Shown in pieces: positions 37,894-46,804 of a stretch of DNA of 64,000 nt. Each line of letters begins with the position of its first letter. Position 1 is the stretch's first letter. The position numbers were made by a program, and so were the translations under genes. The DNA is taken from NCBI RefSeq assembly GCF_020639365.1, contig NZ_JAINUL010000001.1, positions 3,923,159-3,987,158 on the forward strand. Direction: 5' to 3'. Below the pieces are notes generated by a model that saw only the letters and a program-made list of their open reading frames with translations, was not told where the DNA came from and ran no database searches. Source of the stretch: Streptomyces flavotricini. GTDB taxonomy: Bacteria; Actinomycetota; Actinomycetes; Streptomycetales; Streptomycetaceae.

Positions 37894-39321
37894 ATGCCTG
37901 CAGTCGGAACGTTTCGCGAAGACTTCGGGGCGTCCGTCGTGGTCGCGCTCGTCGCCCTGCCGCTGTGCGTGGGGGTGGCCGTCGCCTCCGGCGTGCCCGC
38001 GGAGCTGGGGATCGTGACCGGGGTGGTGGGCGGGCTGGTCACCGGGTGGTTCCGGGGGAGCTCGCTCCAGGTGAGCGGGCCGGCCGCCGGGCTCACGGTG
38101 CTCGTCTACGAGGCGGTGCACACGCACGGGGCCCGCGCGCTCGGGGTCCTGGTGCTGGCCGCCGGGGTGCTGCAGCTGTGCATGGGAGCGCTGCGGCTGG
38201 GGCGGTGGTTCCGGGCGATCTCCGTCGCCGTCGTGCACGGGATGCTCGCCGGGATCGGGCTCGTGCTGATCGCGGGGCAGTTGTACGCCCTGGGCGGCGT
38301 ACCGGCTCCCGGCGCGACCCTGGAGAAGCTCGCCGCGGTGCCGGCGCTCGCCGCGGAGGCCGACTGGGCCGCCGTGGCACTGGGGGCCGGGACCATCGCC
38401 GTCCTCGTGGGCTGGCGCCGGATGCCGGACCGGCTGCGGCTCGTGCCGGGTGCGCTGGTCGGGGTGGCGGCCGCCACAGCCGTGTCGGTGATGCTGAGGC
38501 TGCCCGTCGAGAAGGTGACCGTGACCGGCGTCCTGGGGGCCGTCGCCCCGCCCGGCTGGGCCGACTTCGGGATGCTGGCCTCCGCCGGGGCGCTCGGCAC
38601 CGTGATCGCCCTGGCGCTGATCGCCTCCGCCGAGACCCTGTTCAGCGCGGCCGCCGTCGACCGGATGCACGACGGGCCGCGGACCCACTACGACCAGGAG
38701 CTCGTGGCGCAGGGCGTCGGCAACACCGTCTGCGGACTGCTCGGCGCGCTGCCGATGACCGCCGTGATCGTGCGCAGCGCGGCCAACGTGGAGGCCGGGG
38801 CCCGTACCCGGGCCTCACGGATCATGCACGGGGGCTGGCTGCTGCTGTTCGCCGTCGCACTCCCCCAGCTGCTCCGGATCGTCCCGCTCGCCGCGCTGGC
38901 CGGGGTGCTGCTGCACGCCGGATGGAAACTGCTGCCGGCCCGGGCGGTCGCCGGCCTGTGGCGCTCGCACCGGGGCGAGGCGGTGGTGCTGGTGGCGACG
39001 GCCGGGGCCGTCGTGGCCACGAACCTCTTCGAGGGCGTGCTGATCGGACTGGGGCTCGCCGTGGTCAAGGCGGCCTGGGAGACCTCCCACGTGCACATCG
39101 AGGAGGTGTGGGAGGGCGGGGAGCTGCACGTCCAGGTCCTGGGGAGCGCCAGCTTCCTTCGGCTGCCGAAGCTGCTCGACGAGCTGGACGCGCTGCCGGC
39201 CGGGCACCCCGTACGCCTCGACCTGAGCGGGCTGCGCCACCTCGACCACGCCTGTCTGACGGCCCTCCACGGCTGGGAACGGAACCGGACGCCACTGGCC
39301 GGTCGGGAAGGCGTCATCTAG
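37894..39321 (+). CDS. SulP (SLC26) family anion transporter
   Basis: The protein has 475 residues with about 12 hydrophobic segments. The core starts DFGASVVVALVALPLCVGVA and includes the GSSLQVSGPAAGLT and FSAAAVDRMHDGPRT regions. The last 75 residues (LHVQVLGSASFLRLPKLL to the end) resemble a shortened STAS domain. Such proteins carry sulfate, bicarbonate or other anions; the substrate is not predictable, and no carbonic-anhydrase fusion is present. The ATG follows GGGAGGG. A permease gene starts 19 bp downstream. Confidence 0.87.
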   Translation: MPAVGTFREDFGASVVVALVALPLCVGVAVASGVPAELGIVTGVVGGLVTGWFRGSSLQVSGPAAGLTVLVYEAVHTHGARALGVLVLAAGVLQLCMGALRLGRWFRAISVAVVHGMLAGIGLVLIAGQLYALGGVPAPGATLEKLAAVPALAAEADWAAVALGAGTIAVLVGWRRMPDRLRLVPGALVGVAAATAVSVMLRLPVEKVTVTGVLGAVAPPGWADFGMLASAGALGTVIALALIASAETLFSAAAVDRMHDGPRTHYDQELVAQGVGNTVCGLLGALPMTAVIVRSAANVEAGARTRASRIMHGGWLLLFAVALPQLLRIVPLAALAGVLLHAGWKLLPARAVAGLWRSHRGEAVVLVATAGAVVATNLFEGVLIGLGLAVVKAAWETSHVHIEEVWEGGELHVQVLGSASFLRLPKLLDELDALPAGHPVRLDLSGLRHLDHACLTALHGWERNRTPLAGREGVI

Positions 39322-39327
39322 GGGGGT

Positions 39328-39340
39328 TACCCTCCGCTCC
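39328..39340 (+). promoter_or_regulatory. leaderless-type -10 box for the APC permease
   Basis: TACCCT (39328-39333) lies 7 nt before the GTG, within the 19-bp gap after the SulP gene, so the permease may also be transcribed on its own. Confidence 0.45.
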
Positions 39341-40588
39341 GTGGACAACGAGTTGAAGCGCACGCTGGGGGTGTTCGACGCCGTCGTCGTCGGGCTCGGC
39401 GCCATGGTCGGAGCGGGCATCTTCGCCGCGCTCGCCCCGGCGGCGGGCGCGGCGGGGCCCGCGGGGGGCGCGCTCCTCGCGGCCTTGGCGGTGGCGGCCC
39501 TGATCGCCTACTGCAACGCCCACTCCTCGGCGCGGCTGGCCGCCCGCCATCCGGCCTCCGGCGGGACCTACGTGTACGGGCGCGAGCGGCTCGGCCCGTT
39601 CTGGGGATACCTGGCCGGCTGGGGCTTCGTCATCGGCAAGACCGCCTCCTGCGCGGCGATGGCGCTCACCGTGGGGGCGTACGTCTGGCCCGGGCACCAG
39701 CGTGCCGTGGCCGTCGCCGCGGTGGTGGCGCTGACCGCCGCGGGCTACGGCGGCGTCCAGAAGTCTGCCCGGATAGCCCGGGTGATCGTGGCGGCGGTGC
39801 TGGCCGTGCTGGCCGCGGTCGTGGTGGGGTGTCTGACCTCCGGCGCGGCGGACGCCGGACGGCTCGGCGGCCTGGCCGGCGGCGGAGTCGGCGGGCTGCT
39901 GCAGGCGGCCGGGCTGCTGTTCTTCGCATTCGCGGGGTACGCCCGCATCACCACCCTGGGCGAGGAGGTGCGCGATCCGCGGCGCACGATCCCGCGGGCG
40001 GTGCCGCTCGCCCTGGGGATCGCTCTGCTCGTGTACGCCGCGGTGGCGGTGGCGGTGCTGTCGGTGCTGGGCGCCGGGGCGCTGGCGGCTTCGCCGGCCC
40101 CGCTGGCCGACGCGGTACGGGCGGCCGGCCTGCCCGGACTGACCCCCGTGGTCCGGGTCGGGGCGGCCCTGGCGGCGCTGGGCTCGCTGCTGGCCCTGGT
40201 GCTCGGGGTGTCGCGGACCACCCTGGCGATGGCCCGGGACGGCCATCTCCCCCGCACGCTGGCCGCCGTGCATCCCCGGCATCAGGTGCCGCACCATGCG
40301 GAGCTCGCCGTGGGGGCGGTGGTCGCGGTGCTCGCGGCGACCACCGATCTGCGGGGCGCGATCGGTTTCTCGTCCTTCGGGGTGCTGGCCTACTACGCGA
40401 TCGCGAACGCTTCCGCGTGGACTCTCGATTCAGGTCTCAAGGGCCGGGCCGTGGCAGCGGTCGGGCTGTCCGGCTGTGTCGTACTGGCCTGCGCACTGCC
40501 GGCCGCGTCGGCGGTCACGGGGGCGGCGGTACTGGCCGTGGGCGCCGCCCTCTACGCGGTGCGCGGCAGGCTCAGAGCCGCGATCTGA
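39341..40588 (+). CDS. APC family amino acid permease
   Basis: The protein has 415 residues and about 12 membrane segments. The TM1 signature VVVGLGAMVGAGIFAALAP holds the GxG substrate-binding bend, and a TM6-like segment LLFFAFAGYARITTLGEEVR matches the APC family. Substrate unknown. No Shine-Dalgarno sequence precedes the GTG. Its 3' end overlaps the convergent SMI1/KNR4 gene by 17 bp. Confidence 0.86.
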   Translation: MDNELKRTLGVFDAVVVGLGAMVGAGIFAALAPAAGAAGPAGGALLAALAVAALIAYCNAHSSARLAARHPASGGTYVYGRERLGPFWGYLAGWGFVIGKTASCAAMALTVGAYVWPGHQRAVAVAAVVALTAAGYGGVQKSARIARVIVAAVLAVLAAVVVGCLTSGAADAGRLGGLAGGGVGGLLQAAGLLFFAFAGYARITTLGEEVRDPRRTIPRAVPLALGIALLVYAAVAVAVLSVLGAGALAASPAPLADAVRAAGLPGLTPVVRVGAALAALGSLLALVLGVSRTTLAMARDGHLPRTLAAVHPRHQVPHHAELAVGAVVAVLAATTDLRGAIGFSSFGVLAYYAIANASAWTLDSGLKGRAVAAVGLSGCVVLACALPAASAVTGAAVLAVGAALYAVRGRLRAAI

Positions 40589-41099
40589 ACTCCGGCCACA
40601 GACCCATCTCCAGTCCCGCGTCCTCCGCGTCGTCGCAGAACCAGGCGGTGCCGTCGAGCCAGCCGCGCGGCCAGTCGGCGAGGGTGGGCGAGTCGGTGTA
40701 CCAGGCGAGGTCGGGATCACCCGGATTCGGCTCGAACAGCAGGACCTGGGCGGTCTCGGATCGGCAGTCGACGGATCCGAGCACGGCGCAGCCGTAGTCG
40801 GTTGTCGGCAGGACGCCCTCGGGCCAGCCCCAGTCCGAGGAGCGTATCGCGGTGTACTGCTTGACGGCGGTCTCCGGCGGGAGCAGTCCGTACTCCGGGC
40901 CGAACCCGCCGTCCGCGATCCGCGTGTAGAGACCGGCCAGGAGCGGGGGCAGGGCGAAGCCGAGCACGTCCTCGGCCCGACGCACCGCCGCTTGGTCCAC
41001 GGGGGCCGGTGGGCGCCCGGGCGCCAGGGAGGCGACCTCGGGCCCGAAGCCGCTTACGTGTTGGGCGACCCGCTCCAGCAACTGCTCGGTCCCGTTCAT
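40572..41099 (-). CDS. SMI1/KNR4 family protein
   Basis: The protein has 175 residues. The SUKH/SMI1 pattern is seen: VDQAAVRRAEDVLGFALPPL, LAGLYTRIADGGFGPEYGLL and, at the end, GWLDGTAWFCDDAEDAGL. SUKH proteins often act as immunity proteins for polymorphic toxins, but no toxin gene is next to it here (an RHS remnant is 18 kb away). I start it at the ATG of MNGTEQLLERV rather than at 41147. Confidence 0.8.
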   Translation of the reverse strand: MNGTEQLLERVAQHVSGFGPEVASLAPGRPPAPVDQAAVRRAEDVLGFALPPLLAGLYTRIADGGFGPEYGLLPPETAVKQYTAIRSSDWGWPEGVLPTTDYGCAVLGSVDCRSETAQVLLFEPNPGDPDLAWYTDSPTLADWPRGWLDGTAWFCDDAEDAGLEMGLWPEFRSRL

Positions 41100-41163
41100 G
41101 CGTTCATCGTGACCCACACCACTGACATCGGCTCTGACCTGCGGCAATACCCGGCAGTCGTCG

Positions 41164-42144
41164 TCAGTTCCCTTTCTTCCCCGCGCTCTCGCCCGCTTCT
41201 CCGCGCGCCGAGTCGTAGCCGATGAAGTAGGTGGGCCGGCGCTGCACGGCGGTGTAGATCCGGCCGATGTACTCGCCGAGCAGCCCCACGCAGATCAGCT
41301 GCACACCGCCCAGGAACAGCATGGCGACGAACAGCGAGCTCCAGCCGGGCACGGTCTTGCCGAGCAGGAAGACCACCAGCGTCCAGGCGATCATCACGAA
41401 GCAGGTGACGAAGCTGATGACGCCGAGCCAGGTCGCCAGCCGCAGCGGCGCGGCCGAGAAGTTGGTGATGCCGTCCACGGCGAGGCGGATCATCTTGCTC
41501 AGCGGGTACTTGGTCTCGCCCGCCACCCGCTCGCCCCGCCGGTACGTCACCTGCCCGCTCGGGAAACCGAGCCACGGCACCAGCAGCCGGTAGACCTGGT
41601 GCTGGTCCGGCAGGGATTTGAGGGCCTCCACCGCCTCGCGGCTGAGCAGCCGGAAGTCCCCGGCCTGCGCGGGCACCTGCTTGCCGACCATGCGGCGCAT
41701 CAGCCAGTAGTAGGCACCGGCGCTGCGGCGCTTGAAGCCGGTGTCGGTGCTGCGGTCCGAGCGGACGCCGTAGACGATGTCGAGGTTCTCGGACCGGGCC
41801 AGGTCCAGCATCTCCGGGATCTTCTCCGGCGGATCCTGGAGGTCGGCGTCGATGCTGGCCACGTACGCCCCGTAGGAGCTGTGCAGTCCGGCGCGCAGGG
41901 CGGCTTGGTGGCCGGAGTTGCCGCGCAGCCGGACGATGCGGAGCTCGGGCCAGTCCGTACGGAACTTCTCGAGGAGTTCGGCGGTCCGGTCGGTGCTTCC
42001 GTCGTCGACGGCGAGGACCTCGTAGAGGACTCCGGTGCCGTCGAGCACCGGGCGCAGGCGGCTCACCAGGGCGGGGAGGGCCTCTTCCTCGTTGTACATC
42101 GGCACGATGACCGAGAGGGCCGTGGCCGAGCTGACGGGCGGCAC
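41164..42144 (-). CDS. family 2 glycosyltransferase, DPM1/GtrB type, membrane-bound
   Basis: The protein has 326 residues. The GT-A domain has VIVPMYNEEEALP, AVDDGSTDRT, and the metal motif DADLQDPP. Two C-terminal membrane helices (WLGVISFVTCFVMIAWTLVV and LFVAMLFLGGVQLICVGLL) end with the EYIGRIYTAVQRRP signature of GtrB-type polyprenyl-phosphate glycosyltransferases. It probably loads a sugar on polyprenyl phosphate. The GTG start overlaps the yccF stop by one base (TAGTG). Confidence 0.9.
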   Translation of the reverse strand: MPPVSSATALSVIVPMYNEEEALPALVSRLRPVLDGTGVLYEVLAVDDGSTDRTAELLEKFRTDWPELRIVRLRGNSGHQAALRAGLHSSYGAYVASIDADLQDPPEKIPEMLDLARSENLDIVYGVRSDRSTDTGFKRRSAGAYYWLMRRMVGKQVPAQAGDFRLLSREAVEALKSLPDQHQVYRLLVPWLGFPSGQVTYRRGERVAGETKYPLSKMIRLAVDGITNFSAAPLRLATWLGVISFVTCFVMIAWTLVVFLLGKTVPGWSSLFVAMLFLGGVQLICVGLLGEYIGRIYTAVQRRPTYFIGYDSARGEAGESAGKKGN

Positions 42145-42536
42145 TACCGGGACGCGAACGGCGCGTCGGTCGGGACGATCTCACGGCCCAGCGGGAGCAG
42201 GGACAGCGGGACCATCTTGAAGTTGGCGATGCCGAACGGGATGCCGATGATCGTCACGCACAGGGCGATGCCGGTGACGATGTGGCCGAGGGCCAGCCAC
42301 CAGCCCGCGAGGACCAGCCAGAGCACGTTGCCGACGCACGAGCCGGCGCCCGCGTCATGGCGCTCGACGGTGGTGTAGCCGAAGGGCCAGAGGGCGTACA
42401 GGGCGATGCGGAAGGCCGCGATGCCGAACGGGATGCCGATGATCGTGATGCAGAGGATCACGCCCGCGAGGCAGTAGCCCAGGAACAGCCAGACGCCGCT
42501 GAGTACGAGCCAAATGATGTTGAGGATGGTCTTCAT
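42144..42536 (-). CDS. YccF domain membrane protein
   Basis: The protein has 130 residues. It consists of two copies of the YccF repeat: NIIWLVLSGVWLFLGY with ITIIGIPFGIAAFRIA, then NVLWLVLAGWWLALGH with VTIIGIPFGIANFKM. About four hydrophobic segments. Function unknown. The ATG overlaps the htpX stop (ATGA). Confidence 0.92.
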   Translation of the reverse strand: MKTILNIIWLVLSGVWLFLGYCLAGVILCITIIGIPFGIAAFRIALYALWPFGYTTVERHDAGAGSCVGNVLWLVLAGWWLALGHIVTGIALCVTIIGIPFGIANFKMVPLSLLPLGREIVPTDAPFASR

Positions 42537-43396
42537 CGGCTACGTCCTGCCATCTGTTCGAGCCGGGCGATCCGCTCGGCCATCGGGGGGTGCGTCGAGA
42601 ACATTTTAGAAAGGCCCTGACCCGGGCGGAACGGGTTGGCGATCATCATGTGGCTCGCCGTCTCCAGCCTGGGCTCGGGGGGCAGCGGGAGCTGCTTGAC
42701 GCCGGCGTCCAGCTTGCGCAGGGCGCTGGCCAGGGCGAGCGGGTCGCCGGTGAGCTGGGCCCCGGACGCGTCCGCCTCGTACTCGCGCGAGCGGCTGATG
42801 GCCAGCTGGATCACGGAGGCGGCCAGCGGGCCCAGGATCATGATCAGCAGCATGCCGAGGATGCCGGGCCCTTCGTCGTCATTGGACCGGCCGATCGGGA
42901 TCAGCCAGGCGAAATTCACCAGGAACATGATGACGGAGGCGAGCGCTCCGGCGACGGAGGAGATCAGGATGTCGCGGTTGTAGACGTGGCTCAGCTCGTG
43001 GCCGATCACTCCGCGCAGCTCGCGCTCGTCGAGGATGCGCAGGATGCCCTCGGTGCAGCAGACCGCGGCGTTGCGCGGATTGCGGCCGGTGGCGAACGCG
43101 TTCGGCGCCTCGGTCGGCGAGATGTAGAGCCGGGGCATGGGCTGGCGTGCGGACGTGGAGAGCTCGCGCACCATGCGGTAGAGCTGCGGGGCCTCGAACT
43201 CGCTGACGGGGCGGGCGCGCATCGCGCGTAGAGCCAGCTTGTCGCTGTTCCAGTACGCGTACGCGTTCGTCCCCAGGGCGACGAGGACGGCGATGATCAG
43301 GCCGCCCCGCCCGAAGAAGCTTCCGATGACGATGATGAGAGCGGACAGCCCGCCGAGGAGTACGGCGGTCTTCAGCCCGTTGTGCCGGCGGTGCAC
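42533..43396 (-). CDS. htpX: M48 zinc metalloprotease HtpX
   Basis: The protein has 287 residues. It has two N-terminal membrane helices, the zinc motif HELSH at about residue 144, a helix pair (SVAGALASVIMFLVNFAWLI) and the downstream Glu ligand in SREYEADASGAQ. HtpX removes misfolded membrane proteins. It is the first gene of a three-gene overlapping operon with yccF and the glycosyltransferase. GTG start. Confidence 0.93.
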   Translation of the reverse strand: MHRRHNGLKTAVLLGGLSALIIVIGSFFGRGGLIIAVLVALGTNAYAYWNSDKLALRAMRARPVSEFEAPQLYRMVRELSTSARQPMPRLYISPTEAPNAFATGRNPRNAAVCCTEGILRILDERELRGVIGHELSHVYNRDILISSVAGALASVIMFLVNFAWLIPIGRSNDDEGPGILGMLLIMILGPLAASVIQLAISRSREYEADASGAQLTGDPLALASALRKLDAGVKQLPLPPEPRLETASHMMIANPFRPGQGLSKMFSTHPPMAERIARLEQMAGRSR

Positions 43397-43600
43397 GGTA
43401 CGCCCTCCAAATGGTGCGGCAGGGGAGCCCCGTCCTGGATCTGAGGGTCTACGGTCCAGTGGACCCTCCCTCCTGGCTCAACGCGAGGTGAGGGCGTCTG
43501 GTTCCCCGGGCACGGCGGGCCCGCCGCCCGGGAGCCCGGGGTGGCGGGGACGCGGCGGGCGTTGGGCCGTACGGGTCACGGCGTACGGGTTTGCCGCCGT

Positions 43601-43622
43601 GCGGGCCCGCGTACGGGCCCGC
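43601..43622 (-). terminator. possible terminator after nuoN
   Basis: GCGGGCCC (43601-43608) pairs with GGGCCCGC (43615-43622) around a 6-nt loop, 13 nt past the nuoN stop. No U-run follows, so it is a modest candidate. The region to 43396 is otherwise GTACGGG-rich and without a gene. Confidence 0.45.
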
Positions 43623-43634
43623 GGGTGCCGCGGG

Positions 43635-45191
43635 CTACTGCGGGAACAGCCCGCCCGACGCGAAGCGCAGGACCAGCTGCGGGGCGGCCGACAGCACCAC
43701 GGCGATGACGGCGGTGACCGCGATGGCGGCGGTGACCGGCCACGGGGCCTTCGTACGGGCGCCTTCGGCGGGGGCCTGCGGGGCGCGGAAGAGCAGCGCC
43801 GTCCAGCGCAGGTAGTAGTACAGGGCGATGACGACGTTGACCGCCATGACCACGGCCAGCCAGCCCAGGCCCGCGTCGACGGCGGCGCGGAAGACGGTGA
43901 CCTTGGCGAAGAGGCCGATGAGGCCCGGCGGCAGGCCGGCCAGGCAGAGCAGGAAGAAGGCCAGCGCGAGGGCGGCGGCCGGGCGCTCCGCGTAGAGGCC
44001 GCGGTAGTCGCTGATCCGGTTCTGCGGCTTCGTACGGGCGACCAGGGCGGCCACGGCGAAGGCGCCGAGGTTCACGACGGCGTACATGAGGGCGTAGGCG
44101 ACGGTGGAGCCGATCTGGTCGCGGTCGGAGTACGCGGCGGCGGCGATCGGGACGAGCAGGTAGCCGGCCTGGCCGACGGAGGACCAGGCGAGCAGCCGGA
44201 CGGCGCTGTTCGGCCGGTCCGCGCTCTGGCGCACGGCGGCGGCGTTGCCGAGCGTCATGGTGAGCGCGGCGAGGACGGCGAGGGCCGGGCCCCAGATGTC
44301 GGAGTAGGCGGGAAAGGCGATCACCGTGACGAGGATGAGGCCGGTGAAGCCGACGGCCTTGCCGATCACGGAGAGGTAGCCCGCGATGGGCAGCGGCGCG
44401 CCGACGTAGGTGTCCGGGACCCAGAAGTGGAAGGGGACGGCGGCGGTCTTGAAGGCGAAGCCGACGAGGGTGAGCGCGACGCCGGCCATGGCGAGGGTGT
44501 CGAGCTGCCCGGGGACGTCTTCGAGCCGCTCGGCGACCTGCGTGAGGTGCAGGGTGCCGGTGGCGGCGTAGACGAAGCTGACGCCCATCAGCGACACGGC
44601 GGTGGCGGTGACGGAGGACAGGAAGAACTTGAGGGCGGCCTCGGAGGAGAGGCGGTCGCCGCGGCGCATGCCGACGAGGGCGAACGCGGGCAGCGAGGCG
44701 ACTTCGAGGGCGACGATCAGGGTGGCGAGGTCGCGGGAGGCGGGCAGCAGCGCGGCGCCGGCGGCGGAGGACAGCAGCAGGAACCAGTACTCGCCGGCCG
44801 GCATGCGCGCCTCGCGGACGGTGGTGACCGACAGCAGGGCGGTGACCAGGGCGCCGGCCAGTACCAGGAACTGGATGACGAGCGCGAAGTGGTCGGCGGT
44901 GTAACTGCACGCACCGGGGTCGGTGGTGAGGCAGAAGGTGGCGCGGTCGCCGGCGCGCAGCGGCACCAGGCCGGCGGTCGCGGCGGCGAGGCCGGCGACG
45001 GAGAGCCAGCCGAGCAGGGGCTTGCGCCGCTGCGGTACGAAGAGGTCGGCGACCAGGACGACCAGCGCGACGGCGGCGGTGAGGACCACGGGGGTGATCG
45101 CGAGCCAGTCGACGCTCTGGACGCGGCTCGCGGCGTCGGCGGCCGGGGCCGCCGAGGGAGCGGACAGAACGGAGGCCGTCAGGGCCGTCAT
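43635..45191 (-). CDS. nuoN: NADH-quinone oxidoreductase-type subunit N
   Basis: The protein has 518 residues and about 14 membrane segments. It is an antiporter-like subunit of a complex I-type enzyme. Typical stretches are SSEAALKFFLSSVTATAVSL and FAFKTAAVPFHFWVPDTYVG (a conserved Lys and the discontinuous helix region). ATG start, overlapping the nuoM stop as ATGA. It is the last gene of the ten-gene operon. Confidence 0.92.
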   Translation of the reverse strand: MTALTASVLSAPSAAPAADAASRVQSVDWLAITPVVLTAAVALVVLVADLFVPQRRKPLLGWLSVAGLAAATAGLVPLRAGDRATFCLTTDPGACSYTADHFALVIQFLVLAGALVTALLSVTTVREARMPAGEYWFLLLSSAAGAALLPASRDLATLIVALEVASLPAFALVGMRRGDRLSSEAALKFFLSSVTATAVSLMGVSFVYAATGTLHLTQVAERLEDVPGQLDTLAMAGVALTLVGFAFKTAAVPFHFWVPDTYVGAPLPIAGYLSVIGKAVGFTGLILVTVIAFPAYSDIWGPALAVLAALTMTLGNAAAVRQSADRPNSAVRLLAWSSVGQAGYLLVPIAAAAYSDRDQIGSTVAYALMYAVVNLGAFAVAALVARTKPQNRISDYRGLYAERPAAALALAFFLLCLAGLPPGLIGLFAKVTVFRAAVDAGLGWLAVVMAVNVVIALYYYLRWTALLFRAPQAPAEGARTKAPWPVTAAIAVTAVIAVVLSAAPQLVLRFASGGLFPQ

Positions 45192-46804
45192 GCGTTGCCT
45201 CCTGCGAGGAGCTTCTGGACGGCCGGGTCGGTGAGGCCGAGGAGGACGGCGGGCCACAGGCCGGCGAGGACGGTGAGGGCCACGAGCGGGGTCCAGGCGG
45301 CGAACTCGTGGCGCTGGATGTCGGCGAGTTCGAGCGCGGCGCCGCCCGACGGGTGCTCCGGCCGGGCCGCAGGGTCGCCCATGCAGACGCGCCGTACCAC
45401 GATCAGCAGGTAGGCGGCGGTGAGCAGGGTGCCGAACGCGCCGAAGGCCATGTACGTGAGGAAGGCGGGCCGGGAGAGGCCCCGCGCCGGCTCGAACGCG
45501 CCGAACAGGGCCAGCATCTCGCCCCAGAAACCGGCGAGGCCGGGCAGGCCGAGCGAGGCGACGGCGGCGAAGGCGAGGAAGGCGCCGAGGCGGGGGGCGC
45601 GGCCGTAGAGGGCGGCGCCGGTGGCTCCGGCGAGGGTGTCGAGGTCGGCGGTGCCGTAGCGGTCCTTGAGGGCGCCGACGAGGAAGAAGAGGAGGCCGGT
45701 GATCAGGCCGTGGGCGATGTTCGCGAACAGCGCGCCGTTGACGCCGGTGGGGGTCATGGAGGCGATGCCGAGGAGGACGAAGCCCATGTGGCCGACGGAC
45801 GAGTACGCGATGAGGCGCTTGAGGTCGCCCTTGTTGCCCTTGCGGGCGAGCGAGAGGCAGGCGAGCGACCCGTAGACGATGCCGACGGCGGCGAAGGCGC
45901 CCAGGTAGGGGGCGAACGTCGCCATGCCGTCGGGGGTGACGGGGAGCAGGATGCGGACGAAGCCGTAGGTGCCCATCTTGAGCAGGACGCCGGCCAGCAG
46001 GACGGAGCCGACGGTGGGGGCGGCCGTGTGGGCGTCGGGCAGCCAGCTGTGCAGCGGCCACATCGGGGTCTTCACGGCGAGGCCGATGCCGATGGCGAGG
46101 ACGGCCAGGAGCTGGGTGGTGTGGGTCAGTTCGCGGCCGTTGTCGGAGGCGAGTGCCACCATGTCGAAGGTGCCGCTGTTCAGTCCGATCAGCAGCAGTC
46201 CGAGGAGCATGACCACGGATCCGAGGAGCGTGTAGAGGATGAACTTCCAGGCGGCGGCCTGCCGCTGAGCACCGCCCCAGCGGGCGATGAGGAAGTACAT
46301 CGGGATGAGGACCGTCTCGAAGGCGAGGAAGAACAGCAGCAGGTCGAGCACGGCGAAGGTCGCGAGGGTGCCGGACTCGAGGACGAGGAGCAGCGCGACG
46401 AAGGCCTTCGGGGAGGGTCCTTCGGGGAACTTGAAGTAGCTGTAGAGCGCGCAGAGGAAGAACAGCAGCGCGGTCATCAGGAGGAGGGGGAGCGAGATGC
46501 CGTCGACGCCGAGGTGGATCCGGACGTCCAGCGCCGGGATCCAGCTGATGTCCGTGGTCGCCTGGAAGCGGGCCGGGGCGTCGTGGTCGAAGCCCAGGGC
46601 GAGGGCGACGGCCGCGGCGAGGATCACGCCGGTCACGGTCACGCCGTGGCGCAGCACGGCCTGTTCGGGGCTCTTGCCCTTGAGTCCGGGCGGTGCGGGC
46701 AGGAGGGCGGCGACGGCGCCGAGGAGCGGTGCGGCCACGACGAACGCCAGAAGGAACTGCATCACGGACGGGCTGATATCAATCACGGCTGACTCACGGC
46801 TCAC
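45188..46804 (-). CDS. nuoM: NADH-quinone oxidoreductase-type subunit M
   Basis: The protein has 538 residues, an antiporter-like proton channel. Conserved stretches are FFLAFETVLIPMYFLIARWG (TM5 Glu), KTPMWPLHSWLPDAHTAAPT (TM8 region Lys) and GHMGFVLLGIASM. I take the GTG that overlaps the nuoL stop (GTGA); a GTG six codons further (VIDISPSVMQ) is a good alternative. Confidence 0.92.
   Translation of the reverse strand: MSRESAVIDISPSVMQFLLAFVVAAPLLGAVAALLPAPPGLKGKSPEQAVLRHGVTVTGVILAAAVALALGFDHDAPARFQATTDISWIPALDVRIHLGVDGISLPLLLMTALLFFLCALYSYFKFPEGPSPKAFVALLLVLESGTLATFAVLDLLLFFLAFETVLIPMYFLIARWGGAQRQAAAWKFILYTLLGSVVMLLGLLLIGLNSGTFDMVALASDNGRELTHTTQLLAVLAIGIGLAVKTPMWPLHSWLPDAHTAAPTVGSVLLAGVLLKMGTYGFVRILLPVTPDGMATFAPYLGAFAAVGIVYGSLACLSLARKGNKGDLKRLIAYSSVGHMGFVLLGIASMTPTGVNGALFANIAHGLITGLLFFLVGALKDRYGTADLDTLAGATGAALYGRAPRLGAFLAFAAVASLGLPGLAGFWGEMLALFGAFEPARGLSRPAFLTYMAFGAFGTLLTAAYLLIVVRRVCMGDPAARPEHPSGGAALELADIQRHEFAAWTPLVALTVLAGLWPAVLLGLTDPAVQKLLAGGNA

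Noticed and set aside
40572..41099. SMI1/KNR4 protein as the immunity gene for the RHS fragment
   Set aside because: The RHS remnant is 18 kb away, is only about 40 codons long and has no toxin domain. No adjacent toxin gene is present.
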